Positions 1-11,068 of a DNA stretch of 64,000 nt are shown here, piece by piece. This DNA comes from Meira nashicola. Taxonomy: Eukaryota; Basidiomycota; Exobasidiomycetes; Exobasidiales; Brachybasidiaceae. The position numbers and the translations under genes were made by a program. The DNA lies in the NCBI GenBank assembly GCA_001600355.1, contig BCJU01000007.1:220557-284556 (forward strand), read 5' to 3'. The notes below the pieces were generated by a model that made no database searches, was not told where the DNA came from, and saw only the letters and a program-made list of their open reading frames with translations. Within the stretch, counting starts at the first letter, position 1. Every line of letters starts with the position of its first letter.

Positions 1-1219
1 GAGGCCTAGCCTTATTATTTTACTCGTGCGTATACAATCTATTTGATGTCATAGCCGAAAGAACACCAGAAAATAGAATAAATACGGCGATGAAAAACAG
101 GAATTCACTATCGTATCAGGCAACAAATTTTCTCTCCACATTCAAATTTATTCTAGCGGAAATGGGTGATCGGGAAATATAAGTGAGGTACCTGAAATGT
201 CAAAGAATTAGCTCTATTTTAGAATACATTTTTTTCTGACTCAAGGGTGTACCACCTGCGATACTCAGAGAAGAATTTGACCAATGGGCGAATTTCAGGT
301 CTGAAAACACCGAAAGTGTTGTAACTTAAATCGTTCTTCCTCTCTCACTAAACGTAAAATAATATTGAGTTTCATGAAGAAAAGGATTAGTTATCTGCTC
401 GGCTTAACTAAATTCGATTTACCGGCTATCTATTCGACATCTTTATTTGTAGGCATGGTTGACCGATGAGTTACCGAAAATTATTAGAAGAAAAAAAAAA
501 AGACAGCTTCATACGGTCTGACAAAAATTCCACAGATTCCAGACGGAGGCGTAGAAAGGGGAAAGTGTGATATGAGCTCACCTTAATCCTACAGATCTTA
601 GAGCGCCTAGATATTTCATTTCTTCAGTGCTTATGGTTAGCTGAAGTATACAAGTCAGCATCTAAGGTTGATCATAAGACACTGTGAAGACTCGCCACAT
701 CCTCTTGCGAGATGCTGAAATTTTAGATCTGGAGTGGTATACTTCTTAGACCTTAGGTAAAAATTCACTTACTTTGGGAAACACAATTATTACAGAAAAT
801 CCAACAAGTAAACTTTTGCTCTAATATACGTATTCTACACCTTCCATGTAGGGAAGAGGGAGTCACTTGACTTGCAGTTTGGCTATACGCAATCAAGTTT
901 TTCTTAATCTATACTAGAAGCGAGTTTTTTCACACTTTCTCCGCTTGCTCAATGATCAAATTAACAAAGGACTTCTTCTAAAATTAATTCGTGTCCTTTA
1001 TGTAAGCTACAGGCTTTTTTCATAAACACAAAAATGGTGTATTCGCCTTTATACATGCATGTGGAATAAGAGAGTACCGGTCTATACCAGAGTAGTCTTT
1101 TTATATGTTTAGATTGTACCTAGAGCGCCTGACCGAAGTATATCACCAGCTGAGAAATGCATCTAATAATCGTTCTTCCTCCATACAAAGAAAGGTTCTC
1201 GGGAGCGTTGCGATCAAAG
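1..1219. other. No gene seen; left flank of the inverted duplication
   Basis: AT-rich sequence with many stops in all frames. I see no exon-like stretch or RNA gene in it. It has no counterpart beyond the outer end of the right arm (after about 32720), so it marks the left outer boundary of the duplication. Confidence 0.5.
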
Positions 1220-1801
1220 CTTTTTTCTAATTGCGTGCCGCTACCCCTTACGCCTTCGCTTCACGATTTACTCACACCTCGCCGTTATATCACTGTATAT
1301 TCAAAAGATTTCTGAAGAAAGCGTACGTGGCCCTTGTCATACGTTCTAACGCGACATCTTTTAAACACCAGTCGTTTCAAGATACATCCAAGATACAGTC
1401 GCTGTGACCATGATTCCATTTGTCGCACATTGATAGCCTATTGAATCGTTTTGACTATCTCACTTTCACAGTGATGATTCGAGTGATTTATGCGACTCTG
1501 ACGTATTCGTCGATTACATTGTCTTGGAATCAAACTGGCAAATAGGACTAAAGTACTTTCAGGCAACCTATTTCGCTCTAGAAACTTCGACATGTTCGTG
1601 TTGAGACTTAAAGGGACCGCCTATTTGCTTAGAAGTCGATTTCATCCTCCTGGATATCCATTGTTTGCAGCTTTGGTGCTACAGCACTACCAGAACATGT
1701 CAGACTGGCCTCTTGCGCTCAATTCTTAAAAATGATCGACTTTTGAAGTAACTGACAGGAATCCATAATTCAGAGAGGATCATGTGAAAATCTTGATGTC
1801 A

Positions 1802-2790
1802 TTAGAACAAGCTCGAAGTCCTCGATTGAGTGGCGACAAAACCGGCTATCAATTTGATCCCTTTAATGCATAACTCTTTGAGATGAGGAATATGAAACGA
1901 ATGAGGGAAAGTCACCTCATTTGCAAAGCTGCTGTCTGATTCACAAAGAATGAGCTTGAGTGATTTGAGACAAGAAAAGCATAAAACTTCTTTTTCCCTG
2001 CAATACTGTAGCATCGAGTGCCTGTTATAGCCTCAGTGGTCTTCCGCTTATCTGTCGTCCTTATCTCTATTTCTGCCCGTTCAACCGTCTCATGGCAGAC
2101 TAGTACCATTTGCCATGCCATATGTGTAGATACTCCACCTATACACCAATCGGAATTAGGAGAACGAATTTGAATATTATTTGCTTGTCGTAAACTTTGA
2201 AAGATATCACCATCGTTAAAAAAAGTTTCGACAGAGTCAGACAGTAAGACGAGTAGATTGAGTCTGCATTTAGTGAAAGGAGATCCTTTTCTTACTTTTA
2301 ACGAACTTGTTCCTTGCGGAGTTACTATGTGCAGAGAACGTAGTTTGTCGCAATCGGATATGGCTGAATCGGCTGGGCTGCGTACAGCTTTACTAAAAGA
2401 AGATAAAAAAGTACAAGCCTTCCCTTCTTTACTATGACAATACCAACGTGTTCCACAGTTAGTCCAAAGATGCTTCACTCCAGTAGGCGCAAGAATTCGC
2501 AAAATTTGTCGGCTAGCGTTTGCCTCAGCTTTCGTTGATCCGCTTATGCGAATTGCTAGGCTATCGAGCTTGCCACCGGATCGCAAAAGAATGTTGTCAA
2601 TTTTTCTTTTCAAGGAAACTGAATTAGGTGCATTATTACCGACAATACGTGAAGCATCCCTCCAGATGTATGGCGATGAACGAGAAATTGAGAACCACGT
2701 TTGGCACACAGTTTCAATATTACATATCTCATGTGGGTTTAAATGGTTGAATACCATCCCTAGTACCTCGATTGGCAAAGACAAATCCAT
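1802..2790 (-). pseudogene. F-box protein, copy A, frameshifted near its C-terminus
   Basis: The reading frame starts at 2790 with an F-box: LPIEVLGMVFNHL, then a cysteine-rich helix with VCQTWFSISRSSPYIWRDASR, the usual layout of fungal F-box/LRR-like substrate receptors for SCF ubiquitin ligases. It runs open for 292 residues to 1912. Comparison with copy B (31143-32169) shows that one base is missing near 1990-2000 in copy A. The leucine-rich tail (FSCLKSLKLILCESDSS) is therefore in another frame (1802-2014), and the main frame ends in an unrelated peptide. The F-box itself is intact, so a truncated protein could be made. The substrate is unknown. Confidence 0.7.
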
Positions 2791-5700
2791 TGCGATGTAC
2801 TTTTCGTCATTGCGAAGACTGGATTTGGTTTCGAAGGAAAGGCATAAACTTTATCATAAGTCAGCCTTTGAGATCTTTTGTGTGGCAATGAAGATGGAAA
2901 GAATGTTGTTTGCTTGATCTCATTTTGTTTCCTAAAGGTATTGTCTGAACCCCTTTTTTTTTTCTTGCGCAGTGCGACGCTAGTAGAATGAACCCAAGTA
3001 TTTTGTTTTCCACCCTCCCTGGCATTAAGCAGAAAGCATGGCAAGAAAGTTTAATTATGCTGCAATGCAGCAAAAAAAATCACACTGCATTCAATCAAGG
3101 TGGAACTGTTGATACTTAGCTCGCTATATGCAGTATTGGGACGGTAATCAGAATACCGAACTTCGAATTTGAAGGAATTTGAAGGAGAGGTAGAGACGTT
3201 TTTTTCGCTTGACGCGTTGCATTTTGAAATTGTCAGAAAGATGTACAAAGACGCATGACGATACTTTAGAAAATTGTACATTTTCTTTGTCCCCTAAGAA
3301 CATCAGATTCGACGCGAGCAAGGAAAGGGAACCCTTTTTATCAAGCTTTTTCAACGTACTTGAGTGGTTGTATCAGCCAACTGCTTTGTCTTCCATATCT
3401 ACTGAAAAACAAAAAATACAGCATCGAAATTTGTCATTGTTCACTTACTTTTCCCAGCCAATTTATTCTTAAACCCTCCAAAAGGGCTCATTTTTTCTTC
3501 ATTCGCTTATTGCCGACCCAAAGCAAAACGAGAATACCAATGGAATGGAATGGAATTCGTTCCTTCTCCTTTTCTCTTTTCTTTCCCTCTGCGTCAAATT
3601 CAACATGATCTGATTACTATCAGGTTTGTCAACTCTCAATCGCAATGCTCAGAGGTACGCTTTTCGTGTAGCTTAAATGTAAGAGATAGATCTCATCACA
3701 GTAGTCGTGAGTAGGATTAAGGAAGTTTGTCCTTTTCTCGCATAGAATAAGATGGTTTTAGAGGCTTTCCAAAAGAAAACAAACACAAATGTAGCGCGGG
3801 GGCTATGGGAAAAAACTAATTTCTATCCTCCGTTCCAGCTTCCAACAATCGTTCAAGATGGTATGACAATGCATGTGACCAAGCTATTACTTGCTAGATC
3901 CTTCCTCGAGTGCACACAGATGTTTCGAAAGAGCTGCATAAACTTTTTTTCTGTCAAAAAATAGCTTTGATCTCATATTGGCGGTGAAGGACTGCAACTA
4001 GGGGAGAAGGCACGACAAAGAGCTCAAGAAGCAGCATATAAAAAGCAGCACAACTTTTTCCATATCTTGATAAATTTATCAAAATAGGTTTTTGAATCGC
4101 TGTGCTGTTCTTCAATTCAAGAACCAAGAATATCCACGTTAGACAGTATTTGTTGATATAATATCGATCTTAAACCAAATTTATGCCTTGATCGTTGTCG
4201 TCCTACCGCTTTATCGTTTCAGCATACCTACAAATTACGTGAAAGGGGGGAATATGGAATCTGTGTCGAATTTCTCTTTGGTCAAGAAAAGGCCAGCTCA
4301 TCTTGCTCGGCAAATCAGTACAAAGGTTTTACTGTGGTCTCAGCTATTGTCAACTTCCCAAGATGTGAAAGTTGAAGAGATTGATGTGCCACCACCCTTC
4401 TATTGGTCAAACATCTGCAAAGCGTCATATTTCCGTATCGTTCGAATTATGATATACGAAGCGCTTGCTTCTTTGACTTTTTTTTGGATCGTTTTGAAAC
4501 ATAGTTAATGCATTAATTCGACTTAGATAGGCTTGCCATAGGTTGACAAAGAAAAAGTCAGACAATTTTACGTTTTTCCTTTGCAATCAAAGATACAGAA
4601 GTTGAAATCGTACAAACCATGCAATCATGCATTGGATTACAAATGCTGGCTAGAAATTGAATTGAAACGTTTTTCAGCAAACTCAATTTATTCTCTCAAA
4701 AGACTTTGTAACGTTTCTTTTACGTTTTACTGTACATGCTCTGCTGCATGCAGTGAAATGGAATTGACATTTTTTCGTCCTTTTTGCTATGACAAGTAGA
4801 ACGCAAAGCAAGAATGCCTAAATGATTAGCGATGTATTGGGGATACGTTAGGGGCGGTTCATTTGCTATAAAGCTAAATACGATCGTACACTATATTGAA
4901 CATACACCCCTATCTCAGCAACTTGTCTTCGAGACCTCCCGTATTAACACAAAAATACTAAAAGCAAATCAATTGTTGCAGTGACACATTTCACTTTGCA
5001 ACTCCAACTAAAATTTCAAAACTCCCAAAATTGCGCTTTAAGAACAAGGAAGAGATTGGAGAGCCAATTTTATATGAGGGCGATTTTTTCTCATCACACT
5101 CGTTTCGGCATTCTGGCTTTGCGGCGGCACGGAATTGGGGATTGGTGTTGTCATGGGTCATTTCTTCGGTAAATATTGCAGCAGCGTAGGCCAAAGTAAT
5201 GAAATTTGCTAGATCGCACAGCCACATCTACGCCATCGGGCAGGAAGTCTCTGGCAATTGTTCACACGCTCCAATCATTGCATCAGCGTGTTATGCGGGA
5301 GCTCAAACTCTACAATAACTAGCGCAAATATTTTCGGGCACCACTGATCTTTTTAAGATCCTATCAAGGCAGAGGAGTTACCCTCTTCACGTACTGTGTA
5401 AGCGTAGTACATTTCTGAGTGGCAGGGAGCTCGATCAACGTTACATGTCAGCCTGCGAACTGTAGCCGACGAAGGATAGGCACGATCAAGCCAAAGCCAA
5501 ACACGAGGGTAGAAAAGCAGTAGAGGATACTACGGAAGAGTTCCTTCGAGCAATAATAGAATCTCAGTCTCACAGTGAAACGTCAAGGTTCGGTTGGAGA
5601 AAATAACAGAACCACTCCGCCATCGCGACCGTGCCGTTTTCCGAGCAGCCTCTACTGACTTTAGTAAAATCATCCAGACAATCCTGCACTGGACTTTCCA

Positions 5701-6606
5701 TTTCTTCTAAGAGGTCCTCTTTACTGGGGATGTATAACAGATTTTCTCGTGTCACATTTCCAAAGTACAGCTCACACAGGCTTGCCAAACGCGGTTTCAA
5801 AACAAATGCATAGACTTCCACTGTAATTTAATCAAGTTTTGTTCTTTACTTGGACCATGGGTCTTAGACAGCGGCAAGTCACAGCCCAAGTAGGTGAAAC
5901 GCCTGCTTTACTTTTGACAATTTAGCTACTATTTGTTTATTTACTATGTGAGTACACGTGAAAAAAGGAGGAGCTCTCAACGTCCCAATATCGAGAGCAA
6001 AGAGAAAAATTTATTAGGTCAAACCAAATTGCATCAGAGAAAACAGGATCGGGGAGCCCAAAACGTCGCAGAATACCCCGCTACAGAAGTCTGCAAGTGA
6101 TGTTGCAGATGTTTTACACTCGTAATTCTACGCGATTCTAGGACGAGATGAGCTGCTTTTAGAGGAAGACCTTAGCCTCTCGGAATCGATGTGGTGGTCA
6201 AGAGCGGGGATTCCACGTCGAAGTCATCGTATTCACATGATGTGGTTTATTACACGGACCGCGACCAGACTGACGCAATGACTTAGCATTTTAGCATGCC
6301 AATGAAAAATGATTCTCAGTGCGCGCTAAGGGCAATCGAACTGCGATTGAGCCTAAGTCTTGATCAGCCCAGGAATCAACGACTCAATTGGGCAAGAACA
6401 GACGGCTAGCGTCTACACACGTATACAAAGTCTAACGAAGCAATTCAAATATCAAAGCTGCTACTACAGCTCTTTTCGATGTAGCAACGTCAATCTCCTG
6501 TGAGCACTAAGCCAATGATCGAATTCGGATCATGATTTGATGTAAAATAATTCATCATCCTAAGAACGAAAAGATTTTCGATCTCTGCAATTTAAAGGAC
6601 GTTAAC
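2791..6606. other. Intergenic part of left arm; no convincing gene
   Basis: This stretch is shared with the right arm (about 27320-31135) but has many indels between copies, which argues against conserved coding. A short minus-strand frame at 5570-5821 (83 residues, with CELYFGNVTRENLLYIP) looks somewhat protein-like, but its counterpart in the right arm has lost part of the sequence and is not open. A plus-strand frame at 4188-4508 is likewise not preserved in the other arm. I treat both as remnants or chance frames. Confidence 0.4.
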
Positions 6607-8269
6607 ATGCAACAAGCAGAAGAAACACAACGAAACCAGCAAGCATCAGCCGCTAAACCCTATTACCAGATTAAATCACCTTTTCCGCTTGAGCAAGACA
6701 GGCGCTATCTAGATCAAAGTAGATTGGCGATACAGAAACGTAGACAGAAAACNCNCTCTGAAAGCGTTCGGTGCTGTAAGTATGGACGAATCCAGAGTGA
6801 CTGTAATAAGGTCAACNGAACTNATGTGNCATCTCCTTCTCGCAGATTGGGCGATACTATCTACACGACCTTCAGAGGTGGGGGGCCTCATGAANAAAGC
6901 AAATTTGGTGTTCCTCCACCTTGATCCAACTATGGAGGAGTCANTAGGCTATAGTGTTGAATCGCTAATTGGCACAAGTGCGCTGGANCTCGTCCATCCA
7001 AGCGAAGCCAAGCGGATCGAAATGAGCATCTTGCAGCACATTTTTGAAAACGGAAGCGAAAGCAGGATGCTTCGATGTACTATGAAAAGCGTCTTGTCGG
7101 TGGGTAAATATGTTCATTCTTCACTTAACGATCGGAAATTAGATTTTTCCTCCTTTGCACAATCGAAAGAAGAAGACCACCAGTTGACGGACATCCGCAT
7201 GGAGTTGATTGGAGATGAGATGATGCTGTGTTTCTTTCATGCTGTGGATGATAGATCCAAACAAGATCACAATCAGAAGGACAAGACACANTGGTCAAAT
7301 TGGTGCGAAACAACGCTGGACGCATTTGANNNNCAACATTGTCAAACGCTGTGGGAGCACATTCTGGCAGCAAGACTNATCGACCCATCATCAAGTGCGA
7401 TTGAAAGACATCAAAATGGTTTTCCAGTAAAGGTCTTTCAGATCTTGGCAAATAGCCCACAGGGGACCATCCTGTTTTCCTGGCCGCCACCAAGGCTATT
7501 TGAATCAATGCAATATTGTACAAGCACATCCGATACAGACACCTATGGGGATGGCAGCTATTTTGCAGACGAATTCGCTCGCCTGACGGACCAAGCAAAT
7601 CTTGAGGAAAGTTATCTGGAGAACTCTCAAAGACCGACAGCTTGTAAAAGTCGACTGCAAGCAGCAGCAAGCATTCACATGGACGGCTTTGCCCTCGACT
7701 TGTACGTAAGAGTCATTCCGCATGGGGAAATAAAATTTGCANTTTTCTTGATTCAAAGAGCAGAATACTCCCTAGAACATCAGCCCGATCGTTCAAGAAA
7801 GGATGAAACACCATCCTTAGATCAGCAAATGTATCCTTCTGCCGTGCATCAGAACAGGGGATCATCTTTCGCCTGGGCGCCGCGTTCGGGACAGGAACAT
7901 CAACGAGAAAGTTCCACCCAACAATTCCGTCCAAGTCAGGCATTATGGATGAACGATGCGAAATTCAAGACTAATAACATACAAGCCGGTTCACCCGTAG
8001 GTGCAAATAAAGTTCCGATCTTCTCTCCCATGACCGAGGCTAGCANAGCAGAAACACAGGGCGCCGGACAGCGTAGTGAAGAGAATCAGGNTTCACATCT
8101 GGCAGCCGACAGGCGTCAGANGCGATTCTCTACAATGAGNTGCACGGCGTGCGGAACTTCTAAAAGCCCAGAATGGCGAAAAGGTCCGGACGGGAAAAAA
8201 AGTTTATGCAACGCCTGCGGCTTACGATTTCAGAGAGATACTAAGAAGGCGNTGAGAAATGGAGAATAG
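6607..8269 (+). CDS. PAS-domain GATA zinc-finger protein (white-collar-2-like), copy 1
   Basis: Likely a nuclear transcription factor of the WC-2 type, the PAS partner of the fungal blue-light receptor. The C-terminus has one GATA finger, C-X2-C-X18-C-X2-C, reading [15 protein letters not shown] then [12 protein letters not shown], as in WC-2. The N-terminal half has a PAS-like stretch ([18 protein letters not shown]). I place a 70-nt intron at 6776-6845 (GTAAGT..CTCGCAG). It joins the frame from the ATG at 6607 to the long frame and removes three ambiguous bases. Without it the frame would start at 6782. The spliced product is about 530 residues. No LOV flavin-binding cysteine motif is visible. 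The sequence contains about 20 N bases, mostly in codons, so exact residues are uncertain. Copy 2 lies at 25657-27319. Confidence 0.8.
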
Positions 8270-8411
8270 CAAGAGAGAATCCTACGAACCAAGGCATACA
8301 TCATCGCTGCTCACTGTTGCTCAGAAGACGAGGTGGAATGCGATTGCGAAAGAATGGCTTGCGGCGTGTATCTGTGCCAAGCCTATAAAAGCCTCATATC
8401 CTTTCCCTTTT

Positions 8412-10264
8412 GCGCACAGTAAAATCCATTTCACGAGCGACCTGACAGTCAAAAGTGCAAGGAAGTGACTATCAGATCAATTAAAGTAGCCTTATGGTAT
8501 TTTGAATGCTTTCGCCAAGTCAAATTATTAACAATGCACATCGATCGGCTTCTCTTCCAATGAGCCATATCGTGTAATGCCATGTACAAGACTGTCGCGA
8601 TGTCAAGATGTATGAGACATGCTCGCACAGCAAAGTGCGGTAATTTAAGTCTTGTCCCGTTTGGACTAGCAAGACTCTTATCAGACCCTAGATGACTTAT
8701 GAGTGTCTGAATTTGTCAGGAATGTATGATGGGAGCTATTGACTTAATCAAGTATTAGATTACATATCAAATGCGATAAACACACCGTAATTTGATGACT
8801 TTCAAGGCGAAATTAAGGTATAGATGACATGGATATGCAATCTATCTGTGATCTTGCTGAACAATATAAATTTTGCCTGCGAGACCTTGTACTACCTTAA
8901 TTTTACTTGAGGACAAAAATGGCTTGAGCAGCAGGCAGCAGTCAAATGGATATGATAGCTGAAGCTCAGGAACGCTCTAGCCGGCAATACAAGCCAGAAC
9001 GGCACGCGCAAAGAATAAGAATGGAAATTCACCAGAGCGGCGCCAACGATTTCGTTTGAGGATGCTACGTGCCCGTCGCTTTTATCTTCCTCGGTTTTAG
9101 CTTGAAGATTTGTCTAGATAGCCTTGCTTGATCCAGCAATACCAGTGATGCAACACGAGCGAATCCATCAATACCAAAGACGCAGTTTGAATCAATTACG
9201 TTTAGCATTTTTAAAACACACAATCATCAGATTCGATTTTAGAACTTGTGCAAATCAGCCTAGATACATTCATCAAGACACCTCTTTCTTTTACGCACTT
9301 TTCTCTAGCGTGACCAACAAATCATCATACATAATTACATCCTACCAGCCACGTTTCGAATGCTGTCAAAGGACTACCTACTTTGGTTCTCTATTTTGTC
9401 TGACGCGAACAAGCTTCATAGAACATTAGCAATATCGTCATGTAAAGGCACCAAGTTTAAGAACTATTGAGCCAGTAGCAAGGCAAAGAGAAAAGGCAAC
9501 GTGAATGCATCCTCTCGATCCGTCTAAATCTCTCCACAACCGATCGAGAGGATGCCTTGCTGAGTGAAAGCTCATAAGTCTTGCACAAACGTGCATCACA
9601 TGACTCATTGTAAATATCACGAGCGAAATTTAAATTGAGAAGGGATCTGACGAAAGATGTAGACCTTCATTAATGTTATTCAATCACTGCATACCGCCAA
9701 AGATGGAATTATTCTCATTCGAGAGGCCTCGTAATCTTTCTTGATTCCATTGGTACGGGGATGGATGTGAATTGTTCTACGTGCCTCAGTTTCTCGTAAT
9801 TCTACCGTGTGAACTGTAGCTGGGAGCAGTCCCTGAAATTTATTTCACATCAAAATTAAGCCTGTCAGCAAACACGAGTTACTTTTTTTTCCAGCAGCAT
9901 CTTGTTTCTCAAGAAAACAAGATCAATTAACAAATCTAATGACATTCAAACGTCTACGATGACTTTTCCCTCCATGGACGAATTGAATAATTTGTGATCT
10001 CGATCAATGTTCTCACCAGGTTCCTTGATTCCGTCAAAAAATTCGAAAACAGAGATGAAAGAAGTATTTTTAAAGGCGAGAAACGGCGTAGAGGAGAAAA
10101 GATATTTTACAGGTGAACCTTTCATAGCGTCTTGGACAGAGCTAGAAAGTGCTATTTGAGCCGATCTTAGACACTTTCAAGGAGCAAAAGTTGACGTTCG
10201 ATATCCCAAAATTGACGACTGAGCGTATCTGAATAGGATGGAAGAAGCCAAGATATGCGTTCAA
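8412..10264. other. No gene seen at the left end of the spacer
   Basis: Starts where similarity between the two arms ends. All frames are short and lack exon-like composition. The only notable element is a perfect dyad at 9507-9555, listed separately. Confidence 0.5.
9507..9555. repeat. Perfect 14-bp inverted repeat with 21-nt loop
   Basis: GCATCCTCTCGATC at 9507-9520 is followed after 21 nt by its exact reverse complement at 9542-9555. The flanks do not extend the pairing. It could form a hairpin or be a two-site protein-binding dyad. No gene starts close by; the nearest is the 3' end of HNH1 about 0.7 kb away. Confidence 0.75.
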
Positions 10265-11068
10265 TCACATCCCAGAAGAATATCCGCGCAGATACTTCAT
10301 GGTGCATTGCTGGTAATGGAACTGTAGCAAGTCAGCATTAGGTCTTCTTTTTGCTGAACCGCGAAATCGATTCACGTCTAAGATCTTTCCATGGTAGCTT
10401 GCTGTATCCCTGTCATACTTGAAGACGTGTACTATGATTCGGTCTTCGTGTGGTAAGAGTGCTATTTCGCCCCTGTCAAAAGAATGATGCAGGTCGTCTC
10501 GGAGTAACAAGCCGTAGGCTGGAGAGAACAGGTACCGCGCCTGACTTCCAAGAACCTCTTCATAATATTCCGGCCTTGATTGGGGAAGAATGTGGCAAGC
10601 TGTGCATTTCTCATAATCAGCGTCAGAAAGCAAACACGAGAAATCCCGCGCAACCAGAGCAAGACGGAATTGAGACTGATTCGCGGTTGAACGCTTCGAA
10701 TTGCTCATTGTGCTTGTTTCCGCGCCTTCGACAGTTGCACGATATTTTAATTTGAAGCGAGGTCCTTTGAGAGGAGTGCATGGGTCTTTGCGTCCATCTT
10801 CGCGTAAGAAAATTGCTTGACCTTCTTCTACCAAGTCGTCACTTCCCACCATAGCATTCCCGAACAGGAGGAAGCCCGGCTCCTCAAAATTCCTGCGTAT
10901 GCAATCGAGCACATATCCAAATTGCAAAACTTGTCCATCTTTCAAGAATGCAAGCGGCAGGACGAGGAGCATCGCCCCGGATTCGTCTAGGACCTTGAGA
11001 CATTCCGGCGATACCTCGGACCACGACTCAAGTGCTAAGGGATAATGAGATTGATCACCAAACGACAT
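10265..11068 (-). CDS. HNH endonuclease-domain protein 1 (HNH1), intronless
   Basis: A single open frame of 267 residues related to HNH2, HNH3 and HNH4 in this window. After a variable N-terminal half comes the HNH core: RDFSCLLSD, then CTACHILPQSRPEYYEEVLG, then GLLLRDDLHHSFDRGE, and the family C-terminus LQFHYQQCTMKYLRGYS. The histidines of CHILP and DDLHHSFD fit the PF13391-type HNH_2 domain seen in many basidiomycete proteins. The usual Asn before the GLLL block is Ala-Tyr here. Unlike the three relatives it has no introns: all four junctions that are split in HNH3 are continuous here (DGR-K, NQ-S, RPE-Y, HED-R). The frame looks intact. The cellular role of this family is not established. 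Confidence 0.8.
   Translation of the reverse strand: MSFGDQSHYPLALESWSEVSPECLKVLDESGAMLLVLPLAFLKDGQVLQFGYVLDCIRRNFEEPGFLLFGNAMVGSDDLVEEGQAIFLREDGRKDPCTPLKGPRFKLKYRATVEGAETSTMSNSKRSTANQSQFRLALVARDFSCLLSDADYEKCTACHILPQSRPEYYEEVLGSQARYLFSPAYGLLLRDDLHHSFDRGEIALLPHEDRIIVHVFKYDRDTASYHGKILDVNRFRGSAKRRPNADLLQFHYQQCTMKYLRGYSSGM

Larger units (their letters stand above)
1220..8411 (+). repeat. Left arm of a ~7.2 kb inverted duplication
   Basis: Reading this arm against the reverse complement of 25512-32720 shows continuous similarity. Paired landmarks sum to about 33926: PAS-GATA start 6607 with 27319, its stop 8269 with 25657, and F-box start 2790 with 31143. Similarity starts near 1220 (a run around 1236-1258 pairs with 32690-32716) and stops abruptly near 8411. 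From about 6462 to 8411 the arms differ at only a few bases. Outside that they are clearly diverged, with many substitutions and small indels. Contents are the F-box copy A and PAS-GATA copy 1. Confidence 0.9.

Noticed and set aside
4990..5350. Possible HNH C-terminal remnant (HQRVMRELKLYNN-like) in the left arm
   Set aside because: The resemblance to the family C-terminus is short, the key QC and RG residues are absent, and the right arm does not keep the frame.
7125..7670. 181-codon minus-strand frame opposite the PAS-GATA gene (also 26256-26801)
   Set aside because: It lies antisense to a well-supported coding region and appears in both copies only because those copies are near-identical.
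1220..8411. Interpretation of the inverted arms as terminal repeats of a giant transposon
   Set aside because: No transposase, tyrosine recombinase or integrase is visible in the spacer, and no short target-site duplication is evident at the outer ends. A segmental inverted duplication explains the data with fewer assumptions.
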